DNA of 64,000 nt from Bacteroidales bacterium UBA2861. Its GTDB lineage: Bacteria; Bacteroidota; Bacteroidia; Bacteroidales; UBA932. Positions 50,047-60,242 of the stretch are shown in pieces. Location of the stretch: NCBI GenBank assembly GCA_002350615.1, contig DEFD01000028.1, forward strand, positions 474,417 to 538,416, given 5' to 3'. The notes beneath the pieces were generated by a model. That model made no database searches and was not told the DNA's origin. It was given only the letters and a program-made list of their open reading frames with translations. Position 1 is the first letter of the stretch. Every line of letters begins with the position of its first letter. The translations under genes and the position numbers were made by a program.

Positions 50047-52334
50047 TGAAAAAGATACTGACAATAGCAAGGACGGAAACCCGCATCCTGTTCACCACGC
50101 CGGTGGCCTGGGTGATGCTGATTTTCTTTGCAGTGTACTGCTCCATAGTGTTCACGGACACTCTCGGCGCATATGCGGCGGCGCAGGAAAATGCGGCGGG
50201 TGCCGGACATCTCAGTTTCATAACGGAAGGACTTTTCTCCTCCACCAGTTCGGGGCTTCTCAACAAGGTGAAGGGCTACCTTTTCTTCTTCATCCCTCTG
50301 GTGAGCATGGGCATGTTCCCGAAAGATGCCGCCGGCGGAGCGTCCGCCCTGCTTGGATCTTCTCCCGTGAAACCTGTGGAGATAGTGCTCGGCAAGTATC
50401 TTGCGCTCGTGGTTTACTGCCTTTCGCTCATGGCGGTGCTCTGCGTTTACGCCGTTACAGGATGCCTTCTCATAGACAATCCCGGCGTTCCTCTGGTGCT
50501 CGGTGGTCTGCTGGGCCTTTTCCTGCTGTGCTGTACCTATGCCGCGGTGGGACTTTTCATGTCGTCCCTGACCTCCTATCAGGTCGTGTCCGCCCTCAGC
50601 ACTTTCGCCGTGCTGTCGGCGTTGAACTACATCGGTTCGGTGGGGCAGGATATCGTGTGGGTGCGCAGAATCACCTGGCAACTGTGCATGAGCGGGCGCG
50701 TCAACGAATTTGTGACAGGCCTGATCTGCAGCGAGGATGTGATTTATTTCCTGGCGGTTACGGCGTTCTTCCTGTACGTTACGGTACTTCGTGCAGGGCG
50801 CAGGACCACCAGCGGAAAATTCTGGAAGACCTGCTCGGCAATCGCCCTGCTATCCGCCGTGGTAACCCTTTCTTCCGTGCCCAGGTTGATGTTCTTCAAG
50901 GATACTACCGCTACCGGGAAACGGTCCATCACCGTTCCGAGCCAGGAAATCATGCGTAGGGTGAAGGGCCCTGCGGTGATGACTTCCTATGTCAACCTTC
51001 TGGACGATGCCAACCTGTACCTCGGACTTCCGGGGCGTTTCAACGACGACAGGGCCTACCTTAAGAATTATCTGCGCTTCAAGCCTGATATCAGGCTGAA
51101 ATATGTGTACTATCGGGCAGATGCCGGCAGCCCTACCCTTGAAAGGCGCTTCCCCGGCAAGCCGCTGGAGGAAAAGGCCGTGCTGCTGGCGGACGCCTAT
51201 GATGTGGATGTCCGCAAGTTCCCGCCGGTGGAGACTCTCCCCGAGGCTGAATCGCTGAAAGGGGAAGGCTATCGGCTTGTAAGGAAGATTACCCTTGCAG
51301 ACGGCTCCTCTACATGGCTGCGCATGTTCGACGACATGCAGAAACTGCCTGAAGAAAAAGAGATTTCGGCCGCCTTCAAGCGGCTTGTAGATTCGCCCGT
51401 GCGCGTCGGGTTCTGCACCGGGCACGAGGAGAGGAGCATCGCTTCCATGTCCGACAGGTCCTATGGGATTTTCGCCACATGGCCCTGGTTCCGCCACTCG
51501 CTCGTGAACAACGGTTTCGACCCCGTCAGCATCAATCTTGGCACCCCCGTGCCCGCCGATGTGTCGATAGTGGTGGTTGCGGATCCCGCATCGCCTTTCA
51601 GTGCCGGGGAACTTCAGCACCTGCGTGATTACCTCGACAGGGGCGGAAACCTGCTGCTGTGCGCCGATGCCGCCCACCGTGGCGTCGCGGAGCCCGTTGC
51701 TGGGCTTGTTGGCGCAAGCCTGGGTTCGGATGTCCTTGCAAACGGCAGTTCGGACGGCTCTTCCCAGGATCAGATACATGCATCCTTCACGGATGAATCC
51801 CTCGCGCTCGTACCGTCCTTGAGGGAATATGCCCATGAAGGTTTCACGGTTTCGATGCCCGGCAGCGTCGAGGTGAGCGCGGCAGGGGACGCTTTCACAG
51901 CGACTCCGCTTCTGATGAGCGGAAGCGATGTTTTCCCCGTTGCCGGCAATCCAGATTTCGAAGCCGGGACCCTGAAGCCTGCTGCCGGTGTGCAGCCGGG
52001 GGCCAGATGCACCGGGATGTGCCTGCAGCGTAAGATAGAAGGGAAGATGCAGACAGCCATAGTCCTTGGGGATTCCGACCTTTTCTCCAACAAGGAACTG
52101 CAGACGGAGCATTATGGAAGGCAGGCGGCCAATTTCGGTTTCCTGTACGAAGCCTTCCGGCTTCTCAGCGACGGCGAATACCCTGTCGAGACGCCGCGAC
52201 CCGATTCTACGGACAACTATCTTGCGATTTCCCCGCAGGGAGTGCTCGTGCTGAAGTGGCTTCTCATCGGCCTGCTGCCTCTGTTGCTGCTGCTCGCAAT
52301 GCTCGGTATTAGTTTTATCAGAAAAACCAGGTAG
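50046..52334 (+). CDS. GldF-GldG-like fusion protein 1 (ABC permease plus Gldg domain)
   Basis: A 762-residue protein. Residues about 1-250 are a six-helix ABC-2 type permease (VAWVMLIFFAVYCSIVF; SMGMFPKDAAGGASALLGSS; VGLFMSSLTSY), as in GldF. After a further membrane helix (about 265-285) comes a large non-cytoplasmic domain of the Gldg type (PAVMTSYVNLLDD; FKPDIRLKYVYY; GFCTGHEERSI; DRGGNLLLCADA; AIVLGDSDLFSN). The C-terminus is a last membrane helix (LLIGLLPLLLLLAMLGISF). In Flavobacterium GldF and GldG are separate and act with GldA; here they are one chain. A paralogue follows. Confidence 0.85.
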   Translation: MKKILTIARTETRILFTTPVAWVMLIFFAVYCSIVFTDTLGAYAAAQENAAGAGHLSFITEGLFSSTSSGLLNKVKGYLFFFIPLVSMGMFPKDAAGGASALLGSSPVKPVEIVLGKYLALVVYCLSLMAVLCVYAVTGCLLIDNPGVPLVLGGLLGLFLLCCTYAAVGLFMSSLTSYQVVSALSTFAVLSALNYIGSVGQDIVWVRRITWQLCMSGRVNEFVTGLICSEDVIYFLAVTAFFLYVTVLRAGRRTTSGKFWKTCSAIALLSAVVTLSSVPRLMFFKDTTATGKRSITVPSQEIMRRVKGPAVMTSYVNLLDDANLYLGLPGRFNDDRAYLKNYLRFKPDIRLKYVYYRADAGSPTLERRFPGKPLEEKAVLLADAYDVDVRKFPPVETLPEAESLKGEGYRLVRKITLADGSSTWLRMFDDMQKLPEEKEISAAFKRLVDSPVRVGFCTGHEERSIASMSDRSYGIFATWPWFRHSLVNNGFDPVSINLGTPVPADVSIVVVADPASPFSAGELQHLRDYLDRGGNLLLCADAAHRGVAEPVAGLVGASLGSDVLANGSSDGSSQDQIHASFTDESLALVPSLREYAHEGFTVSMPGSVEVSAAGDAFTATPLLMSGSDVFPVAGNPDFEAGTLKPAAGVQPGARCTGMCLQRKIEGKMQTAIVLGDSDLFSNKELQTEHYGRQAANFGFLYEAFRLLSDGEYPVETPRPDSTDNYLAISPQGVLVLKWLLIGLLPLLLLLAMLGISFIRKTR

Positions 52335-52336
52335 CC

Positions 52337-54562
52337 ATGAGGAAGATAAGGACGATAATGAACAATGAACTCAAGCTGCTGTTCTGCTCTCCGATAGCAT
52401 GGCTGCTCCTGGTGATTCTCTTCGTGCAGACCGGAATTTCGTATTCCGGGGCTCTGCTCGCCATAATCCGCAGCAAGATACTTGCTTACGGCATGGAAAA
52501 CATGTCGGCGGTACTGTTCAGCAACGAGTGGACAGGGGTGCTGGTGTCCCTGCAGTCCTACATGTATCTCTATGTGCCGCTGCTTACCATGGGACTTGTG
52601 AGCAGGGACCGTCAGAGCGGCACCTCTAAACTCCTTGAGTCATCCCCCGTCACCCCCTGGCAGACGGTCTGCGGAAAATTCTGCGCCATGGCCGTTTTCG
52701 GCCTTGCATTCCTCTCGGAAGCCATCATTTATGCCGCGATATCCTGGCCGCTTGTGGAGAATTTCGACATCCTGGCCGTCTGTACCGGCATACTCGGCAT
52801 ATATCTGCTCTATCTGGCATATTCGGCCATCGGCCTGTATATGTCTTCCCTGACCTCCTATCCGATAGTTGCCGCCGTGGGTACCCTGGCTGCGCTTTTC
52901 GCGATGAACCTGATTCCCCGTTTCGGACAGGACATCCCCGTAATGCGGGATATCGCCTACTGGATAGGCATCTCCGGCAGGGCTGACAGTTTCATCGCCG
53001 GCATGATATGCAGCGAGGACCTGGCCTATTATATCGGGGTCACCATGTTTTTCCTTGCCCTGTGCGTGTTCCGCCTGGATTCTTTCCGCACCCGCCCGAC
53101 GCTTGGAAAATCCCTGCTGCGCCATGGATGTGCCGCGCTCCTTCTCTTCATCCTCGCCTTTGCGAGTTCGCGGCCCGCGTTCAAGCTGTACGCCGACGCC
53201 ACTCAGGTTAAGTCCAACACCCTTACAGTCCAGAGTCAGGAAGTGGTTTCGCGCCTGGACGGCCCGCTGGAGATTACCACTTACGTGAACATACTCGGCA
53301 AAGACGCGTACTACGGTTACCCGAAGAATTATCTCAATGATGTTTCGCGTTTCAGCCGCTATACCAGGTTCAAGCCGGATATAGATTTCAAATATGTCTA
53401 TTATTACCACGATACCCCTGACGGTAGGATAGCCTCGCGCCCGAGGTATCGCGGAATGACCACTCCGGAAATCGCCCGAGCCGTCATGAAGACCGAGCGT
53501 CTGAAGGAGAAAATATTCATAGACAGCACTGCGCTCGCATCCCTGGATGCCTCCCTTGACCTTGCCTCGGAGGGCTATAACTTCTTCAGGGTGCTGCGCT
53601 ACGGCGGCAGGGAAGCCCGTCTGCGGATGTATGACGACATGGACAAGCACCCTGCGGAAACGGAGATTACCGCCGCCATGAAAATTCTGGCGCAGGGCCC
53701 CGTCAAGGTGGGAATACTCAGCGGGCATGGAGAACGCGCGATGGACGCCACCGGCGAGAAAGGCCTTTACACCATGGCTGCGGACAAGACTTTCCGCTAT
53801 TCACTCATCAATCAGGGATTCGAGGTGTCGGCCACGGGCTGCGACAGCCTCGACCGCTTTGACATCCTTGTGATTGCGGATCCGAGAGAACACTTCGGAG
53901 AGGCAGGTATCGAAGCGCTGCGGCGCTTCATCGACCGGGGAGGAAATCTTCTGATAGCCGCTAAAAAATACAGCAGGCAGGTTCTGGAGCCGCTTAGCTC
54001 GCTGCTGGGCATAGAGTTCTCGGCGGAACCGCTGCCGGGAAGCTATCCGGAGCTGGACCCCGCCCTTTGCGTGGCGGAGTTTACGCATTCAGCCTGCTCG
54101 CTTTCTCCGATGATACACAGCTACAGGAGAGAGGGGTACGTGGTGTGCGGCCCCGCTTCGCTTGCGGTGGACTGCTCCGGAGCGGCCTCGAAGGGCTTCG
54201 CCGTGACGGAAATCCTTCGGGATCCGAAGGCCTGTGTCGCCTGCGCGCTCGAGAGGGACTCATCCGCCGCCAGGCAGAGGATTGTGGTGCTGGGCGACGC
54301 TGACTTCATAACCAACGGAGAGATGATGACTACTCACACCGGCGTGAATGCGGCGAATTACGGGCTTGTGATGGAAACGATGCGCTATCTTTCAGGCGGG
54401 GAGTACCCTGTTTACATGTACAGGCAGCCCCCGATCGACAACCATATGAGGCTGCTGGACCGTTCCTGGAAGAAGCCGGTGAAGTATATTTTCAGGTGGA
54501 TACTGCCTCTGCTGCTTTTACTTGCGGGAGCAATATTCTTGATTAGGAGGAGAAGCCGATGA
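52337..54562 (+). CDS. GldF-GldG-like fusion protein 2
   Basis: A 741-residue paralogue of the preceding protein with the same layout: permease helices (PIAWLLLVILFVQTGISYSG; TMGLVSRDRQSGTSKLLESS; IGLYMSSLTSYPIVAA), Gldg domain (ITTYVNILGKDAYYG; FKPDIDFKYVYYY; GILSGHGERAMD; DRGGNLLIAAK; VLGDADFITN) and a C-terminal helix. The two fusions probably form a heterodimeric membrane complex driven by the single ATPase. It starts 2 bp after its paralogue and overlaps the first MutS-like gene by 4 bp. Confidence 0.85.
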   Translation: MRKIRTIMNNELKLLFCSPIAWLLLVILFVQTGISYSGALLAIIRSKILAYGMENMSAVLFSNEWTGVLVSLQSYMYLYVPLLTMGLVSRDRQSGTSKLLESSPVTPWQTVCGKFCAMAVFGLAFLSEAIIYAAISWPLVENFDILAVCTGILGIYLLYLAYSAIGLYMSSLTSYPIVAAVGTLAALFAMNLIPRFGQDIPVMRDIAYWIGISGRADSFIAGMICSEDLAYYIGVTMFFLALCVFRLDSFRTRPTLGKSLLRHGCAALLLFILAFASSRPAFKLYADATQVKSNTLTVQSQEVVSRLDGPLEITTYVNILGKDAYYGYPKNYLNDVSRFSRYTRFKPDIDFKYVYYYHDTPDGRIASRPRYRGMTTPEIARAVMKTERLKEKIFIDSTALASLDASLDLASEGYNFFRVLRYGGREARLRMYDDMDKHPAETEITAAMKILAQGPVKVGILSGHGERAMDATGEKGLYTMAADKTFRYSLINQGFEVSATGCDSLDRFDILVIADPREHFGEAGIEALRRFIDRGGNLLIAAKKYSRQVLEPLSSLLGIEFSAEPLPGSYPELDPALCVAEFTHSACSLSPMIHSYRREGYVVCGPASLAVDCSGAASKGFAVTEILRDPKACVACALERDSSAARQRIVVLGDADFITNGEMMTTHTGVNAANYGLVMETMRYLSGGEYPVYMYRQPPIDNHMRLLDRSWKKPVKYIFRWILPLLLLLAGAIFLIRRRSR

Positions 54563-55863
54563 AAGAGCACAGATTCATAAGCGATACCCAGACACTGGAA
54601 GACCTTTCTCTCGTGCGGCGCTTCCGCAAAGACGGAGTGCTGCCGGTGTTTGACAGGACGGTCACCCGCAAGGGATCCGCCCGGCTGGAGGAGATGTTCC
54701 GTACCCCGCTTTCGGACGCAGCCCTGATCAACCGCCGCCGTGCCGCTTTCGATTATTTCCGCAAAGCCGGGACCGCCTTCCCGTTCGATGCCGGGCAAAT
54801 CCAGGAGGCGTCTGGCTTCATAGGGCCTTCGGCCATCGGCCTGGTGCCTGCCATACTTGAAAATATCGGCCTGAAAATCAAGGGAATAATATACGGAGGC
54901 GACATTGCCGACAGCCTGGACAGGGCACGCCGTGCAGTGTATGCGCTTGCTGCGCAGATGCTTGAATACCTTAAGGGCCTGCCTTCGGAGGGATGCCCTT
55001 TCGCGGATCTTCGGGAGTCGCTCATCAGGGATCTTTCGGACCTGAAACCTGCCGGGAACAGCAGCCTTGGGGACGATATCCTGCTGCGCCACAAAAAAGG
55101 CGACGCCCTTGCCGGGATGCTTTCGCTGATTTACGACATCGACCTTTATACCGCGGTTGCAGCGGTGGCGGAGGAGCGCGGATTCTGCAGCGCCGAAGCT
55201 GTACCGGAAGGGGATATCCTTGATATAAAGGGAGTTTACCATCCGGCGCTCGAACATCCGGTGGGAAACGACCTTCGGATGGATGCGGACTCCAACATGC
55301 TCTTCCTTACCGGAGTGAACATGGCGGGCAAGTCCACGTTCATGAAGTCCGTTTCCATTGCCCTTTACCTCGCCCATGCGGGATTCCCGGTGCCGGCGGA
55401 GGCCATGCGCTTCACGCCGATGGACGGACTCTTCACTTCGATCAATGTTTCGGACAGCATCGCCTTGTCCCTCAGTCATTTCTATGCTGAAGTGCGGAGG
55501 GTGAAGGCCGTGGCGCAGAAAGTTGCCGGCGGGGGACGTTATTTCGTGGTCTTCGATGAATTGTTCAAAGGGACCAATGTGAAGGACGCCTATGACGCTA
55601 CGCTTGAGGTTACGGCAGCATTCGCCCGCTTCAAGGCTTGCAGGTTCATCATATCCACCCACATAACCGAGGTGGGGAAAGCCCTGCAGGAACAGTGTCC
55701 GGGAGTGATTTTCCGCAGGCTCTGCTCTTCTTCTTCCGGCCCCGGAGCCGTGCCGGTGTACACTTACAAGCTGGAAGACGGCATTTCCACGGAAAGGCAT
55801 GGCATGGACATCATCCGGGCCGAACATATTCTTGAAATCCTGGGAGGGGATATTGACAGATGA
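54559..55863 (+). CDS. MutS-like ATPase 1 (no mismatch-recognition domain)
   Basis: A 434-residue protein with the lever/helical part (about residues 1-220) and the ATPase domain of MutS. Walker A is FLTGVNMAGKST (about residue 255), Walker B FVVFDELFKGTN, and the H-loop is ISTHITEV. The mismatch-binding domain I (Phe-x-Glu) and the connector are absent, as is a Smr nuclease. It therefore belongs with short MutS-related proteins of unknown role, not with mismatch repair MutS. Start and stop overlap neighbours by ATGA, tying it to the ABC genes and to its paralogue. Confidence 0.87.
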   Translation: MKEHRFISDTQTLEDLSLVRRFRKDGVLPVFDRTVTRKGSARLEEMFRTPLSDAALINRRRAAFDYFRKAGTAFPFDAGQIQEASGFIGPSAIGLVPAILENIGLKIKGIIYGGDIADSLDRARRAVYALAAQMLEYLKGLPSEGCPFADLRESLIRDLSDLKPAGNSSLGDDILLRHKKGDALAGMLSLIYDIDLYTAVAAVAEERGFCSAEAVPEGDILDIKGVYHPALEHPVGNDLRMDADSNMLFLTGVNMAGKSTFMKSVSIALYLAHAGFPVPAEAMRFTPMDGLFTSINVSDSIALSLSHFYAEVRRVKAVAQKVAGGGRYFVVFDELFKGTNVKDAYDATLEVTAAFARFKACRFIISTHITEVGKALQEQCPGVIFRRLCSSSSGPGAVPVYTYKLEDGISTERHGMDIIRAEHILEILGGDIDR

Positions 55864-57176
55864 GTTTTATAATTGACAGACAGACACTTACCGACCTCGG
55901 TATAATGTCCGTGACCCACGGAAGGGCTGTGGTGTCCCTCTTCGGCCCTGCAAGGACCGCTGCCGGCGATGCCAAGCTCCGCGACATGATCTGCTCCCCG
56001 CTGGACGACTGTGCCAGGATTGATTCAAGGGCGTCGATGATAGAATATTTCGCACAGCACGGGACGGAATTCCCTTTCGAAGGAGAATGGTTCGACACCG
56101 CGCTTGCCTATATTTCGGACGAAGACTCGCGTCAGCGCAGCTCCCTCACCACGGGCTCCGGCCTGCGCGGATGGCTTGCCCGTCTCATGAATGCGGACAC
56201 AGGATACGCCGCGGTGCTTTCCGGTGCAAGGTCGATGGCCCGCATCGCCAGGGCTTCACGCACTTTCCTGGACTCTGTTTCTTCCGATGTCACCGGCCTT
56301 AAGGCTGCTCTGCCCGACATGCGGAAAGCCTCGGAAGAACTCTGCGCATTGTTCCCGGAAGGCGAAAAATGGAGTTTTTCCAAGCTGGTAGCGATAGATG
56401 CGGCCCTTCACGGTCCGCTGGGACAGAGGGCGCTTTCGCTACTGGACTTCCTTGGCACCACGGATGCCTGCATAAGCGTGGCCCAGGCTTCGCGCAAACT
56501 TGGCTTCCATCGGGCCGAAGTCCTGGACGATGGCTCAAATACTCTGGAAATCAAGGGATTGAGACATCCTCTCCTTGAGAAAGGCGTGCCCAATGACATA
56601 AGTCTCGGAGGACAAAGGGGCAACGTCCTTTTCCTCACAGGGGCGAACATGGCGGGAAAATCCACGCTCATGAAGGCGTTGGGCATAGCGGTTTATCTGG
56701 CGCATACGGGCTTCCCCGTACCGGCCGAGTCCATGAAGATATCGCTCAGGGACGGAATCTGCACTGCCATCAACCTGCCGGACGATATAAGCCGGGGCTA
56801 CAGTCACTTCTATTCCGAGGTGAGGAGGCTCAAGCGAGTGGCCATGCTGGTTGGTTCCGGGCGCAGGATGCTTGTCATCTTCGACGAACTTTTCCGCGGC
56901 ACAAATGTCAAGGACGCCTATGACGGCACCCTCGAGGTGGTGAAGCGTTTCGCCCGGATACCTGGTTCCATCTTCCTGGTATCCACGCACATAGTCGAGG
57001 TGGCCGAGGCTCTGGGCAAGAGTTCGGACAATATCTCCTACCGTTATCTCCCTACCGTCATGCATGGAAGCGTGCCGGAATATACCTACAGGCTGGAAGA
57101 AGGTGTCACTTCCGACCGTCACGGGCGTCTGATAATACGCAATGAAGGACTTTTGGACATCCTTGAATCGAAATGA
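55860..57176 (+). CDS. MutS-like ATPase 2
   Basis: A 438-residue paralogue of the previous protein: helical N-terminal part (about 1-230), Walker A FLTGANMAGKST, SRGYSHFYSEVRRLK, Walker B LVIFDELFRGTNV and H-loop VSTHIVEV. It also lacks mismatch recognition and Smr domains. MutS ATPases work as dimers, so the two may form a heterodimer. Its stop overlaps the SusC start (ATGA at 57173), which couples it directly to an outer-membrane transporter gene. Confidence 0.87.
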   Translation: MSFIIDRQTLTDLGIMSVTHGRAVVSLFGPARTAAGDAKLRDMICSPLDDCARIDSRASMIEYFAQHGTEFPFEGEWFDTALAYISDEDSRQRSSLTTGSGLRGWLARLMNADTGYAAVLSGARSMARIARASRTFLDSVSSDVTGLKAALPDMRKASEELCALFPEGEKWSFSKLVAIDAALHGPLGQRALSLLDFLGTTDACISVAQASRKLGFHRAEVLDDGSNTLEIKGLRHPLLEKGVPNDISLGGQRGNVLFLTGANMAGKSTLMKALGIAVYLAHTGFPVPAESMKISLRDGICTAINLPDDISRGYSHFYSEVRRLKRVAMLVGSGRRMLVIFDELFRGTNVKDAYDGTLEVVKRFARIPGSIFLVSTHIVEVAEALGKSSDNISYRYLPTVMHGSVPEYTYRLEEGVTSDRHGRLIIRNEGLLDILESK

Positions 57177-60100
57177 ATAGAATCCTAAAAATAATCCTGC
57201 CACTGCTGCTTCTGCTTCCTGCGGCGACTCTTTCCGCCCAGGGGAAGGGAGGAGCCGTGGTGGCCGGAACAGTAACGGACAAGTTGCACGGGGACCCGCT
57301 GCCCGGGGTGCTCATCATGTTCGAATCCCATACCTGGGGAGTCATGACCGACGCCGAGGGACATTACAGCATACGCCGTCCCGAAGAAGGCGGGGAACTC
57401 ATATTCTCCCTGTTGGGTTTCGAGACCAAAAGGGTGAAGATCACTACCCAGTCCGCGCTTGACGTCACGCTTGTGGAAGCGCAGGAGACTCTCGACGAAG
57501 TTGTTGTCACCGGGTATTCGCCAATTCGCAAGGAGGGTTTCTCCGGCAATGCCACCCGAGTCACAAAGGACGAACTGGTGGCGGTGAATCCGAACAACCT
57601 CATTTCCGCCCTGCAGACCTTCGACCCCTCGTTCCGTGTGGCGGAGAACCTCGTGAACGGATCCAACCCTAACGCCCTGCCGGAGTTCTCCCTCAGGGGG
57701 CAGACCAGCGCGGTGCTCGACGTCACGGACGTGTCTCGGCAGTCCCTTGTGGGGACATCCAACATGCCGATATTCATTCTGGACGGTTTTGAAGTGGACA
57801 TAGAGAAGATTTACGACCTCGACCCCTCCAGGATCCACAGCATCAGCATACTCAAGGATGCCGCCGCAACCGCTTTCTACGGTTCGCGCGCCGCGAACGG
57901 CGTGATAGTCATAGAACTCCGGGCACCTGAAGCTGGACGCCTCAGGGCGACCTACAACGGGACGGTGCAGCTGGAGATTCCCGACCTGTCGTCGTATAAC
58001 CTCATGAACGCCAGGGAGAAACTGGAAGCGGAGAGGCTGTCGGGAGCCTTCGATTATCCGGACCCGTCCATCTCCCCTTATTCCAACGGGTATTATGCCC
58101 GCATGAACAATATCATAAGGGGGATAGACACATACTGGCTCTCCATGGGGCTTCGCACCGGAGTGAACCAGAGGCATTCCCTGTATGTCGATGGAGGCGA
58201 GCAGGATGTGCGCTGGGGCGTTTCGCTGGAAGGCAACCTTCACAGCGGTGTCATGCAGCTGTCTTCCCGCAAGCTGCTGGGCGCCGGTTTCTATGTGGAC
58301 TACCGTGTGGGCAAGGTGCAGATAAAGAACAAGGCCAATTTCAGCTACCGCAAATCGGGGGATGTCCCCTTCAACAACTTCGGAGATTATTCCCACCTCC
58401 AGCCATATCTCTCTCCCTATAATGAGGACGGCAGTTATGCCCGCTCGCTCGAGGCTCTTCCAGGCTATGCCTGGTCGCTTGTGAACCCCCTTTACGAGAT
58501 TCACAATTACAAGAGCTACGATACTTCCTATCATCAGGAAATAGTTGACAACCTGCTGGTTAACTGGAATATAACAAGAGGGTTGAAGCTGCGTCTGCAG
58601 AGTTCCGCGACTATTACGGAAGATGGTGCTGACACCTTCAAAGACCCGGGTTCGGCATCGTTCGGCAATTCCGCCCTTTCTCTTTCCGGCACCAAAAACA
58701 CGAGTTCCGGAAGGGGCTGGCTCATCGACGGTACGCTGCAGCTCATGTACAACAGGACCGTTAAGAAGCACAATATCAATGCGAACCTTTCTGCGAACAT
58801 GCGTTCGTCCGACAGCAGCAACGAATCGGCCTCTTACAGGGGATTCCCGGGAGGCGATCTCACCGGAGTGAACCACGCTTCGGAAATTGTCGGCAAGCCT
58901 GTGCGTACGGACGATAAGAGCCGTCTTCTCGGTTTCCTTCTCACCGGCAACTACACCTGGGGAGACATTTACTTCGGGGACCTTACCGGCAGGATTGACG
59001 GCGCTTCCGCCTTCGGCAGCAGGAACCGCTGGTCCCTTTTCTGGTCCGCCGGTGCAGGTATCAACATCCACAACTACTCTTTCCTGAAGGACAACAAAAC
59101 CTTGTCCACCCTTAAGCTCCGCGGCTCCTACGGGCTTACCGGTAAGACCAATATCTCCCAGTATTCCGCACTGAACCTCTACGACCTGCAGCCGGAATGG
59201 TTCCCCACGGGCTACGGCGTATTCCTTTCGCAGATGGGAAATCCCGACCTGCGCTGGGAACGTACCTTCCAGCTGGACTTCGGCGCCGAAATCGGTCTGT
59301 GGAGGGACAGGGTCTATCTCAAGGCCTCCCGTTACCATGAGCGCACGGTGGACCTAATCACGGATTTCGCCCTTCCCGCTTCCACCGGATTCACTTCCCG
59401 CAAGCAGAACATGGGCGTCGTGCGCAATGTGGGCACCGAGCTCGACCTGAGGGTGCGGGCCTACCAGGACAGGGATTTCCTCGTGACCGTCTTCGGCAGT
59501 TTCGCCCGCAACAAAAACACCGTGGTGGAGATATCCGAAGCCATGGAGGCGTATAATAAAAAGGTGGAGGAACTGTTCAGGGACTTCAATCCTTCCTCAT
59601 CGGGCTCGGCGGAATACGCGCGTCCGTATCTGAAGTATTACGAAGGAGCGTCCATGACGGCTATCGCCGGCATGCGCTCGCTGGGAATCAGTCCTTCCAA
59701 CGGAAAGGAAATCTACCTGCGGCCCAACGGTGAACCGACGGACAAATGGTCCGCAAGCGACTGGGTCGTGATAGGCGACACCGCGCCAAAGGGGCAGGGA
59801 TCCTTCGGCGCCAGCTTCAGTTGGAGGCGTTTCACGATGTATTCTTCCTTCCTGTATCATTTCGGGGGCGATGCCTACAACTCCACTCTCGTAAACTATG
59901 TGGAGAATGTGAATATGGCAAGGGACAATGTGGACAGGCGCGTGCTCCTCGACAGGTGGCAGTCTCCCGGCGACGTTACCACGCTCAAGGATATCCGCGA
60001 CAGGAATGTCACCACGGGTTCCACCTCCCGCTTTATCCAGAAAGACAATACCTTGCAGATGAGCTCGTTGACACTGTCATACGACCTTGATCCGCAACTT

Positions 60101-60241
60101 CTCAAGAAGGCGCACATCTCCATGTGCCGTCTTTCCCTTACGGCGAACGATGTCTTCTATGCCTCTACCATCCGCAGGGAGCGTGGTCTCGCGTACCCCT
60201 TCGCCCGTTCTTTCAGTTTTTCATTGAATATGTCGTTCTGA
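57173..60241 (+). CDS. SusC/RagA-type TonB-dependent transporter
   Basis: A 1022-residue outer-membrane protein. Signal peptide (LPLLLLLPAATLSAQ), a carboxypeptidase-regulatory-like domain (about residues 28-105: VAGTVTDKLHGDPLPGVLI), a TonB box region (ETLDEVVVTGY), the plug (SISILKDAAATAFYGSRAAN) and a 22-strand-type barrel ending in SFSFSLNMSF. It imports (or less often exports) a large substrate with energy from TonB. It is immediately followed by its SusD partner. Its coupling to ABC and MutS-like genes upstream is unusual. Confidence 0.93.
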   Translation: MNRILKIILPLLLLLPAATLSAQGKGGAVVAGTVTDKLHGDPLPGVLIMFESHTWGVMTDAEGHYSIRRPEEGGELIFSLLGFETKRVKITTQSALDVTLVEAQETLDEVVVTGYSPIRKEGFSGNATRVTKDELVAVNPNNLISALQTFDPSFRVAENLVNGSNPNALPEFSLRGQTSAVLDVTDVSRQSLVGTSNMPIFILDGFEVDIEKIYDLDPSRIHSISILKDAAATAFYGSRAANGVIVIELRAPEAGRLRATYNGTVQLEIPDLSSYNLMNAREKLEAERLSGAFDYPDPSISPYSNGYYARMNNIIRGIDTYWLSMGLRTGVNQRHSLYVDGGEQDVRWGVSLEGNLHSGVMQLSSRKLLGAGFYVDYRVGKVQIKNKANFSYRKSGDVPFNNFGDYSHLQPYLSPYNEDGSYARSLEALPGYAWSLVNPLYEIHNYKSYDTSYHQEIVDNLLVNWNITRGLKLRLQSSATITEDGADTFKDPGSASFGNSALSLSGTKNTSSGRGWLIDGTLQLMYNRTVKKHNINANLSANMRSSDSSNESASYRGFPGGDLTGVNHASEIVGKPVRTDDKSRLLGFLLTGNYTWGDIYFGDLTGRIDGASAFGSRNRWSLFWSAGAGINIHNYSFLKDNKTLSTLKLRGSYGLTGKTNISQYSALNLYDLQPEWFPTGYGVFLSQMGNPDLRWERTFQLDFGAEIGLWRDRVYLKASRYHERTVDLITDFALPASTGFTSRKQNMGVVRNVGTELDLRVRAYQDRDFLVTVFGSFARNKNTVVEISEAMEAYNKKVEELFRDFNPSSSGSAEYARPYLKYYEGASMTAIAGMRSLGISPSNGKEIYLRPNGEPTDKWSASDWVVIGDTAPKGQGSFGASFSWRRFTMYSSFLYHFGGDAYNSTLVNYVENVNMARDNVDRRVLLDRWQSPGDVTTLKDIRDRNVTTGSTSRFIQKDNTLQMSSLTLSYDLDPQLLKKAHISMCRLSLTANDVFYASTIRRERGLAYPFARSFSFSLNMSF

Positions 60242-60242
60242 T

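Noticed and set aside
54559..57176. Mismatch repair mutS
   Set aside because: Both genes lack the mismatch-binding and connector domains and are about half the normal length.
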